The notes under the pieces were generated by a model. It did no database searches. It had not been told where the DNA came from and was given only the letters and a program-made list of their open reading frames with translations. A stretch of 64,000 bases of DNA from Mansonella perstans (Eukaryota > Nematoda > Chromadorea > Rhabditida > Onchocercidae), in the NCBI GenBank assembly GCA_037074765.1, contig JBAMDO010000008.1:62001-126000 (forward strand), given 5' to 3'. Positions 51,501 to 63,500 of the stretch are shown in pieces (the stretch's first letter is position 1; every line of letters starts with the position of its first letter). The position numbers and the translations under genes are program-made.

Positions 51501-54500
51501 ATAACTAATAGTAGTGTGACAAGAATGCGATAAGGTCACAGTCTGCTTGCATATCTAGCATAAAATGATGCTTCGTATCAATGTACCATGTTCAGTCATT
51601 TCTTTTTTTCTGTCTTTTATTTCTCTCAGGTAAGTTTCTTTTAACCAAGCTGATTAGGAATTGTATATTCGGTTCTTATCCATTTGTCAATGCTAGCCAT
51701 AATACCACGCCTATTCATGGCCTATTAATGCGGTATTTAACAAAATTATGAATAATCATCAGAGTTTTATTACACTAAACTTCAGTCATTTATTTTTAAA
51801 ATTTTATTTGTTAAAAAAATCTTATTAACTTACAAATGATTGAAGTAATCTGTCAGTTTATTTGTCAGTTCTCTATATAAAAGATTTTGTATACTTAACT
51901 AATTATGATAAAGCACATATTATGGATTGAATTATAAAAATTTTTCTCAAATTCATTGAAAATGATTCTTGCAAAGCATTCCATGCAAACTTTGGAACTT
52001 TGTGTGATCAAATCATTATGCTTATTGAAAAATAATACTTTACAGTTACAACTGAAAAATAACTATGAAATTTTTTCATTGGTGACTTTTACAACTTTTT
52101 TTCGTGATCAGATGATTGTTTCAACTTTTATTCATTCAAAAGAGATCAGTTTTCTCTTTGATGCTTAACCTAACTTTATTTCTTACCCAACTTGAAATAT
52201 TCAAAAAATTTTCAGAATTGATTTAATTTTTTTTTACTCTAAAGAGAATCTTTTATTGTTATTTTCTTTCACTGAGATTTTTTTTGTTTGAACTGAAGAA
52301 TTGCGGAAAGATTGAGCGAGCTTGGATTGATCCCGAAACCTTTTTCTGGAAGAAAACCACTGAAAAATTTATCGATGGGCATTTGTACCGAACTAACAGC
52401 AATTCTTCAGTAAGCTCGAACAAATTAATTAGTGAATCCTAATCATTATTAGTTCTTTACTTATTTCATTTTATTTATAAATGGATGTACTCTACTTCAT
52501 TGGCATACTGATAACTTACTTTTTTGAAATCATTCATTTTGATTTCCTTGCTAATGTCTCGTTAGTCTAGGTCTCTGAGAATAACAGTTGATGGATCATT
52601 AATGAGTGCTATCGATTACTGTCAATTGAAGAAGTACCGAAAGAATAATTAAAATTAACGTAAGGATAATTAAAATTAATGAAATTTAAAAAATTTGCTG
52701 CAATACGAACGAAGCATTAATCATAATCATTAATCATTAAATTTGATCGAAAATTTTGAAATTTAGCCATTTTACTGCTCCATAAATTCAGACCATTCAT
52801 CAGTTCCGTGAAGCTTCCATTTCTCACTACTTTGACGTTTATCTTCAGCATTCTCTCTTCAAATGTAAAATTTATTTCTATTTTAATAAATTTGAAAAAT
52901 TCGATAATGTCGAAGTTATTTTCAACTGCTTGACGCTTCTATCGGGAAATGTTGATATGGAAGAAAACTGCTTCTAAATTAACTTTCTTATATAAAGTTT
53001 TTTCTTATTTTTTTTGAAACATTCGCTTAACTCTAATTGTGTCAACTTCTTCATTCATTCTATTTTTTAGGAAATGAATGAAAGTTTCAAAAAAATCGAA
53101 CGTTCAATTGACGATTCACAGATGACCATGGATCTGATGGAAAACGAAGCGGCACGTGAGCGGCTTAATTCACTTAGAGAGCGCAAGAATCGTCGCGCAA
53201 AGTAAGCATTCAACACTTTGATATTTGCTTTGATACCAATCCATTTACTAGCTATTTTTCGTCATTTTGTTCGTCATCTTAAAGACTGATCATAATTTAA
53301 TCCCTATTAGCATCAACATTCAGTGACCGGGAAGGTCATTAAGTGTTGAATGGACATAGTAAACGAATGTGGGTATCTTAGTACTGAAATTCCATTCAGT
53401 GTTAGCGAACTAATTGGTCTAGTAAACTTTACTCAACTTCATTTCAATTTCATAAATAAAAATGAGCTCATATATTTGTATTTATATTTATGTTCAGTAA
53501 TAATTGCTTGAATTTTACTAAAAGAAATGAACGAAAATTGTAGCGAGCAAATGATTAAAAAATCTAAAATCCAGAATAAAGGAAAAATTTATTGGATGCT
53601 TATTATCATGGGAAAAAAAGGAGAGAATGTCTTTGGTCTCATTAATTTATTGAAAATGATGAAGTGAATTCATGCTTTGATCATCTTCTTTCATTAGACT
53701 TTAGTAATCTTATATCAAATTTTAGTTTTTTCTTTTTTTAGTGAAATAAATGAACTGATAACAACTAAAAATAGCCTGGAAGAAAACATGGAAATTAGCC
53801 AAAAACTATTGGATGGAATTAGTGAAGCATTAACCGAAGTAGAGAACGGGGAAAAATCACTGGAATTGGAAGGATTAGAACAGTTCGCGTTAGCTTTAGA
53901 AAATCGTCTACAACGAGCCCTGGCACAAATACAGCATACTTCATTGAAGGTTAGCTTTCTGGATTTCTTTTTGAAAATTGAATGCAAAAAGCAAAGAAGC
54001 GAAAAATCAGTCATTCTGTTTTCGGTATCGTATTCGTACAGTCATTTCTTTCCTAACAGATTATCTAAAACCGTATTTGACTGTTGAAAACTGACGTCTT
54101 ATATTTGTCAAGCTTTAATAAGCTCCCTAGAGCTCATCATGAAGGTTAAGCTGGATCTTGGTATAGTCTTTGTGATTATTTCCTTATAAGTACCGAAATT
54201 CCTTTACGAGTGAGTCCAACTTTCAGCTTATAGTTTCCTCATTGCAAAATTTCAGCATTCTGTCCGATAATTTTTGTTTTGGTTATCTGACAAAAATCAT
54301 CGTAATACAAATGAAAATTGAGAACTGTATGATACGATCCAGGATATCATTTAACATTCAGAAACTTTCAAATTAATTATTTCATATATGCTATACATGT
54401 AGTGACACAATTTGTGCGGTTGAAATATGCCGAAAAGATAAATGGAATGCACATTTCAAAGCTCTGCTCATTCTTTTGACTAAGATATCAATGATTATCA

Positions 54501-57500
54501 GTGTAGTGAAGTCGGCATACTATTAAATATTTGGTATTTTAATTTCAAAACGATTTGAAATATAGAGTTTAATTTAAATAAAATTAATTTAATTTAATTT
54601 CAAAATAAGCAAACAAATTTTAAGGCAGAACCAATACTAACACAAACAGATGAGGAAGAAGCCAATCAACTTCGTAATAGATTACGAAGTATAGGTGAAC
54701 AATGGAAACAATATGAAAATTATATTTGGGAAAAGAGACGTCGATGGGATGAACATTCTGTGGATGAATCGGAATTGAACAAGGAAATAGAATTACTTCA
54801 ATTTTGGTATGTAATTAAAACATTTTAGAAGTAGTCAGTTAAATAATAAGCCAAAAGTAGCAACTTTGCAGTATGATATATTTTATGTTGTTTGAAGATT
54901 TTGAATTTGTAAGTTAAAAGTTTAGATTTCTTGAATATATTCAATTAGTAACGTAAATTTATTCAAAAATCGATTAATATTTAGGGCAGTGTTTATTATG
55001 TCTATCTACTATTGAATGATCTAAATTATTTTTACCACATAGCTCGCGAAAAGTTGGAAAATTTCAATTGTTTTATCTATTTGAGCTAAATTATTGGACA
55101 TTTGACATGAAAGTATCTGTTCATTGAGAAACTGTTACAATAAATCAGTTATAACTTGTCAAGGCTATTTTTAACTTCCTTGATGTTGCCATTAAATCGA
55201 ACGATTTCAAAGTGATGAAGAAAGAAGTCCTCTTCTTTTTAAGTAGTTTCATTTGATTTTTTCATATTCCGAACTAGCAAATTACTCCCTGATCTATGAT
55301 TGAAGGTGTGATGAAACGGAAACGGAATGTGCCATCGTTATCAGCCCATTAAATTTACCTGTTTTGAAAGAACTTTCATCAAAATTAGAGGTTCCTGTCT
55401 GGACAATTTATTTTTTATTGATATTTTTTCACTTTAAAGTCATAGTTTTCTAAAATTTGCCAATTGTATATATTATCATTATAGTAAAGGCTAGATAGTT
55501 ATTAATTACCAAAATTACATTTATGCATTTCTTAATAAAATTACCTTTAATTTCCAAAAGGCAGAATAGAATTAAAAAAAAAACTCTGGCTAATAATAAA
55601 TAACCAATAATAATCAATGTTAAAACATTAATAACCAATAATAAAATAATAATCTAATAACCAATAATAAAGTAATAACCTAATAACCAATAATAAAACA
55701 TTCAGTTGAAAAATTCACTTGGAAAAATATTTCAAAATTGTTTTTTCCTATAAATGAATTTTAGGAACGCTTAAATAGCTATGAAACGAAACGCACAACT
55801 TTGCAAACCATTGAACGTATGAAAGATCATCTAGTTAACGCCCAATTAACGGATCCAAACAGCAAACATCAAATACGACGAACTGTATCCGAAATCGGAA
55901 AGCGTCTTTGCTTGGTGGGTAGATGATTTTTCCATAAAGGGCTGTCCAAAATGACGATTTTGTGAAACATTTTCTTGAAAAAGCTTCATATTAATGAATC
56001 CAAAGATTGTATTTATTGTACTGTTTAGGCTTAATCCAGAAGATTTTTCCCATATATAACATATTCCCTATTCTTCCAAATACCGTCTTTTTTATGCTCT
56101 AATCATTTCTGAATTATTTTTCATTGCTTGTGGAATTTCAACTGGACTAGTTCTGCTTGAAGTCTGTCATTTCACTCCAAATATTTTTAATTTTTTTCTC
56201 ATCAAATTTGCTAAATAAAAATTTGTTCACAGTAATAATGACAATACTAAAATGTTGACCTGATGCGAGATTTTTTTTGAAAAATTTAATCTGTGTTATT
56301 TCTATAATTTTTTATTTACAAAAGAAAAACTTTCAGATCAGTGATATTTTATGTAGCCGTAAATCGGAACTTGACTTTGCCATGAATAGGGCTGAAATTT
56401 TCCACGATGATCTGAATAAATTGCAAAAATTTTGTGAACGAGCAGAAAAAGCGATTCAATTGTAAGTCTATCGTTTTTTCCTCATTTTCCAGAAACTAAT
56501 TAATCGGATGAATGACGATTAGCAGTAATTTCATCAGTCAAGAATATCTCTTCTTATTTTCTCATCCATTCATGCTTTTACTATTAATCATTTCTTTACA
56601 GTTAATCAGCTCATTCTGTTGAAAAGCTGAAAATATTTATCGATTTAAACAATTATTTGGCAATTATTAAATAAGTACTTGATCGGAATTAATTAATTTT
56701 TTAATTATATTATCTATGACATTTTAAATTATTTTCATTTCAACTTTTAAAAGTGTCAAGTAAATTGATCAAGGTTATTTCTACATTATTATTATTGATG
56801 AAAATAAAGTTTCTTTTTTCTGTAAGAGATATTTCAGGGTAGAAAGTGCGACAATTTTCGTACCCTCGGGTGTCGATTTGGATTACGTTCGTTTGCATGA
56901 GGATGAAATTGATGAAATTGCTAAAAGATTGGAAGAGCAGTGGACAGAGATTTCTTCCTTAGATGAATCAGTTGTTGATAAGCAGCTTGGAATTGTTAGT
57001 TTTAACATCATTTAAGAAATTTTTAATCCTAGCAAACAAGCAGACTAACTGATAAATTAATGGCATCCTCTAGGATAACTGATAATTTGAAGTTCCTTAT
57101 CTTTAATCAGCTGAATATTAGTATAAGAAAAGTCAAGGAGTAAATAAACAATGATGGCTCTTATAAAAATTTTGTGTCGATAACATACTGGCTATGCTTT
57201 TCAGGATTTTACATTTCATTTGTTACTCAAATAATATTGCAATGGAATATTTGTCACATTAATGGATTAATAACAAAATGACCTTTGAAATTATTTCAGT
57301 TTTCAATCTGAAAATCATGCAGTTTGTGGAGGGTGATGAGACATTTGAAAAATTGTTTCTTTTTCTACTACAGTATCCATGCTTTCGATTTCTCGAAAAA
57401 AGCTTGCAAATTTTAATTTAAATATTCCATGGAATGTTTTTGTCGTGAATTCAGTTACAAATAGAAAAAGAATTTCATTGGGAGAAGCTTGAATAGTATT

Positions 57501-60500
57501 TTGTACTATGATGAAGAAAATAAATTAGAATTTGACAGTTTTTTTTTTGGAAATATTTAATAAAAATTTGCAGATTGTTGAAGAAACTTTACACAAATGG
57601 ATTAACGATAAGGAAAAACTGGCTGTTACAGCTCGTTTACCTACTTTAGAACACGATTCATCCTCAGTAACTTCAGGTAAATTCTACGTGTTTCATTTTA
57701 TTTGAAAAGATCCATATACATTTCAATTATGATGCTTTAGCTTCATGAAACATATCAATAAAGGTCGTAAATAGAAGGAAAGATAAAAAATTCATTTTTT
57801 TTAAAAAAATTTCGATGACTAAAAAATGAGAACTTTAGAAAAGTTCAAAAAAAAATAATTTAACAAACGAAGTTATTTCAGAAACAGTCGGCGAAGAAGA
57901 ACAGACTACTGAAGTACGAAATGCTCTCTCAAGTATTGTTGAAGAAAAAGAATCTCACACAACAAATGAATACGGAACTTTGAGTGAATCTTTTGAACCT
58001 AAAGAATCGCTTGCGCCGAATTTGTCATCCAAAGATCAACTTCTAATGGACAACATAATACATATTGGACATTGGCTAACGGAAACAGAACGTGACGCAT
58101 CGCTAACCGTTGATTTAGCCGATTCGAAAAACATAAGAAATGCTGTTTTACAAATGCAGGTTTGTTTTTTTTCCATTTACTCAAGACTTATACTGAAACA
58201 TGAAGGATGTGAATTATTGTTTATTTTGATAATCTTTATATGGATTAGGGACAATGGATCTAAGTGATATTTGTTTTGGCCTAGAAAGAAGTTATAGAGT
58301 TTCCACTTGATAGACTTGAGAGATGACTGCGTGTTTACGTATCATATCATGCTTTTGTTATAATGCTCCTGCAATAATTCAAAATTTTATTAAAATTCAT
58401 TACGATCAATGATCAATTTTAAAATAAATAAGTAACAGAAAAAAGTTAAAATGGATTAGAAAAATGTTATTGCAACTTTAAGTATGATGATTGCTCAAAA
58501 AATCCTTTCTTTTTTTCAGATTTTTATTGATCAGTTAAAAATACGTCATTTGGATTTGATCCAAATCTTGGACAAAAGTCCAAATAAGATAGTGCGGGAA
58601 AGGAGTGAGTTATTGATAGTGGAATGTAAAAGGATATTGGGTGAATGTCAAAGGAGAAAAATAACGCTAACTAAAATATTGGACGAAAGTCGAATGTGGG
58701 ATAAATTAAGAAAATCATTGAGTACATGGCTTGCAACTGTTCAGGAAAGGTTTGATTTTCTTTTTTTTTCCCGGAAATACTTAAGAAATTTATTTTACTT
58801 CGGAAAAATTTTGAAATGGAACAAATGACTGAGAGTATGGAAATGTATTCTTTACAGAGTAATTGATGGTAGAAAAATCGATGCGGCTGACCAACAGACG
58901 CTCAAACAAGAACTCATTGAGATTCAAGGAATAGCCGAAGCAGCGGGAGAAATGAAATCAAAGATGGATGAGTTTAATAAGCGTAGCAATGACTTGTTGG
59001 ACAATTATCGCGCTGATGAAGGACATAACTTATCTCACATAGCCTCAAAACTGAACGCTTTATGGAGTAAATTTAATGACAAGTAATTATCTGTTTTTTT
59101 AACTTTGAACTTTATTTTATATTTCAAATTTAAACTTTTTAATTTGAAGCTATCCAACTGATGGATAAACGATGCGGTTTGATGTAAACAATGCCTGATG
59201 TTGAATATGAATCTTCAAAAGACATGATTTATTGATTTTCAAACAAGAAAAAATAAAAAAATTGTGTTATTCTTTGATTTCTAATAATTTATGAATTTTA
59301 TCTAATTTACTAAAATTTATGTGATTGATTCTTGAATTTGGAAGAATGAAACGAGGCACAAATGAAAGATTGTTGAATTTATCCAGTAATTCAGGAAGAA
59401 TGAAAGTAAGTTTAATTCATTGCAGTGTTCGTGTTCGTCGGGCAGTATTAGAGGCAGCTCTTCGAGTCAGAAGTGATTTCCATTCAGCTTTGGAACAATT
59501 GGAAGAATGGATGAATGATATTGAGGGATCTTTAGTGGAACTGAATGAAACAACGCGCAATATACAGATGCTTAAAGATTCTGTGAAAAGGAAGAAATGG
59601 ATCGAAGATGAGAAGGTGAAAATTCATACTACCTGTACAAAGATACTGATTGAATTAAATATTCAAAACATTTCGAGAATTTTAAGCAAGATGGGAATTT
59701 AAGCGCAAAGAAAACTGAAAAATAAATGAAAGTAAAGTTATAGTATGCAAATACTTCAAACTTTTTTCGTTGCAAAATGAAATTTTGTTGAATTTGATCA
59801 ACGAAATTAAGCAAACTGGAGTTGTCTGGAACTATCATGGAAAGTATCTTTCTAGAAATAGATATCCAGATGTCGGATTAACAGAATGGTGCAATGTATT
59901 AGAGGAATGTTTGATGAGTAAAATTAAAATAACAGTAATGGATGAATAAAATTTGCAGAATATACGAGCTGATATGAATGCTCATAAGGATGTTTTCGAA
60001 TCGGTGGAAGAGACGGGTGTTCAGCTGATGAATCGAATGGAAGATCTCAAAGAACGGGAAGAAATCAAGGAGCGGTTAAGTCGTATCGATGCACAGTGGC
60101 GAAATTTGATCGGATTAGCTGATACTATCAGGTTTTTCTCTTTTTTGTAATTTTAATTTCTATAATTCTATGAAATAGCTCAGTAACACGTTCCAAATTA
60201 CTGGCTGTTTTTGCAACGATTAATTTTCTTGCTACTGCTGTACCCAAGTTGTAACTTTGCTTTTATTATTCATTATTTATTCATTTTCAAATTATTCGTA
60301 AATTTTTCCAAATGCATATGACACGGATCTAGACCAGTTTTCTGCTAACCAGATATTACTTACTGCTTGCTTTCGCCTAATATCTGAGGTTATTTGTAAC
60401 AGACAGATTTATAGGACATAAGATGAGTGAATGGACACAGTATTTACTCTTTAAAATACTGATTGTGAAAAGATTGTATCCATGAATTCATCCGATTCGC

Positions 60501-63500
60501 ATTTCCATTTCGTTTAATTCTTATCTCAGGACTCGTCTAATGAGTGCTCAAGAAGAATGGGAAAAGTTATTCACACGATTAACTGAAAATTTGTTTTGGG
60601 CTGAAACGCAAAGTAAAGCATTACTTAAAGAACAACCAATTGGTGGTTCATTGTCTCGAGTACAGGAACAAACTAATTTTGTCGAGGTATTACTGTAGTT
60701 TAAATTCATATTAAGTGAATAAGTCAACAGTGTTCTTTCATGTTCAGCAAATCAAGCATTATGATGCTTTGCGCCTACAAAAAATAATTGTAAATAAATT
60801 AATTGAATGACATAGGCCCTGACATGACGGTAAATTTGTATTAAAGAACATAACTTATATATGGATATAATAGTAGCTAGTATTGAAAATTATTTATTTT
60901 GTCTTAAAAATTAATTTCATATTTCAAGCGTCCGCCTTCCGCATATTTTTAAATACAGTTGAAAAAGGAAGCTTTATTTTAATTTCGAAAAGCTGGAGTG
61001 ATCTTTTCCTAGAAACTTGAATACGAAATGAAACTTCGTCAACGTGATGTTGATGACTGTGTGACATTGGCTCGTAGTTACCTTATGCAACGTGATTTAC
61101 GTCCTCGAATGAGAAGTACCAGCGCTTTGGCGATAAAGCAAGAAAATGGCTAGAATTTTTTTCATTTCTGAAACAAATTTTTACAGCTGTTCAATAGCTT
61201 ACTGTAATACCAGGCTTTATTTTCACCAAAAAAAAAAATTGTCTTTGGAAATTTTTCTGTCCAATGCATACAATTTATATAGTCAATTTCATTAACTTTG
61301 GATTACTTTAAAAATTGTTCTCCATTTGAGATAATGAAGAGAATGTATGATAGAAATAAGAGGAGTTTTGAAGAAATTTTGAAAAGCAATCACTAAGGTT
61401 GTAGAAAAGTTTGCAAAAAATAAAAATAATGTCTATCATATATATGATGCTCCTGCTTGATAGACATTTGAATTAGAAAAAGAAAATATTTCTTTTTATT
61501 TAAAATCTGACAATTATACAAATGAATAATTTCGAAATAACTGATCTTTATTTAATCAAATCAAAGCTTTTAAGTTTTTCAGATGACGAAAATGCGGAAC
61601 TAAGACGTGTTGGTATTAAAATTAAATCTGATAGTGACCGTTTAGTACAAGAATGGGGCGAGCTGCAAAAGCAACTAAATGCCTGGTCTTGTATCATTCA
61701 TGATGCAAATACTAAGATGGAAAAGTTATCATCAACTATAGCTGAATGTCATTTGGCACTTTCGAACATGGAAGAACGGATGAAACAATTTCGACCAATA
61801 GAAGAGTTAAGATTAGAGGAATTAACAGTGGCGGTCAATGAAAGTGAACAATTCAAAGAATGTCTAGCCCGAACACGAATGTATATTGATGATGCCAATG
61901 ATTGGAGTGGTCAGTTGTTAGCATCGGACATCGAATTAGCATCTGAACCAAGCTCACAGTTGAAGTCAATTAATGACAGGTATGTTGTTGTATTGATCTT
62001 TAATAACCCTGGTTTACATCGAATATGTCCATTAATTAACTGCTATCATTGTTGCTAACAGAAACGCTCTCCTTTTTTCATGAAATAATTTTACTAAAAA
62101 ATAAGCAATCATAAAAAAAAAGCTAGACGTATGTTGGGCGTTAATCTGATTACTAAAAGCTAAGCGCATGTTGGGCATTAATCTGATTATTATGAAGCTA
62201 ATTTCACAAAAGTTTTATTTGAAATAAAAAAATACCAATCTTAAAGCTTGGCTTATTGGCTTAGCCTACACTTGTCTTTTTAAATTTGCAAAAAATTGAT
62301 AATTAAATGATTTGTTCCATTATTTTCATTTTTTTTAAAATGCTCCAAAACTTAAAGTAATTGAAATAAAAGTCCATCTTCTTGGCTGCCTTAGTTTTTA
62401 TTTTAAATTAATTAATGGAATAATTGTCCTGGATAATAGAATTGTCTTTTTTTTTCTAATTTGGAAATTTCGATAGAAAGAAAAAGCATTCACAATAATT
62501 CCCATTAGTAATATGATTTTTTTTATGCAGAAAAATTGTAACTGAAAGATTAGTTTGATATACGAGTATGTTTGTTCGATCATTCGTATCATTAGTAGGG
62601 AACAGAACATCTGAAGTTATCCGCCCTGTCATTTTTTGATAAGTTCACTTTCCAGGACAACAACTTGCACTTGTAGTGATAATACGAATCTCAGGCAGAT
62701 TTATTGCATACTTACATAATTCTTCCAGTCGTTTGAGAACATTTATAAAAACGTATATGTTTGAAAAAACTAGGTAGAAGTTTAATAATGCTGTTAGGAA
62801 AGAGGTAAAAAAGATGTGGAAAGTGCTAAATAGAAATTAAAATGAAAGAGGCAAATGACAATAAAAATTTTTTTAGAAATATTATAAATGAAAAAAAAAA
62901 GAAAATGAAATAGTAAAAAAGGAGAATAGAAATAGAATAAAAGTTTGCAAAAAGATTAAATTCAATTTTTCATAGTTTGCCCATTCGTTTCTTATAAGAA
63001 TTTAATTTATTCAAGCTTCTTTCACTGTTTTAAACATTCTTAGATGTGAATTAATGCTTTTAAAGTGAACCAATTCAATAAAAATCAATACTCTTGTCGG
63101 TATGTTTCTTTTTTTGCCACAGTAGGAAATAGCTTTTAATTTTACTGTAGATATCCAGGGAATAATTTTTTGCTTTTTTCAAGATTGTTATGGAAGATTT
63201 AATGAAATTTTTTTTCTATTGTTTGACAGTGTACTTTTAGCGAATTCTCTTTTTTGAAAGTCTGATTTTTGAATGAAGCAGGAAAGGCTGAAAAGTGAAA
63301 TAATTCTAGACTAAGATCTTTATCTCATTACTTCATTAAATAGTATCGAAATTCTATTCATTTAGTGATTTAGTGAGATTTAAAATCTCACTAAATCTCC
63401 AAATATTGATATTCATCATTAAACATTCCATTCGAACTTGAGGATACAGTAATATTAGATTATTTTGTTCAGTTTTTTCTTATCTTCACAAAAAAAAGCC

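Noticed and set aside
60930..61160. Premature dystrophin stop (TAG at about 61153) in exon 51
   Set aside because: A donor GTACCA at 61116 restores phase with exon 52, whose start matches the continuing rod, so the stop is intronic.
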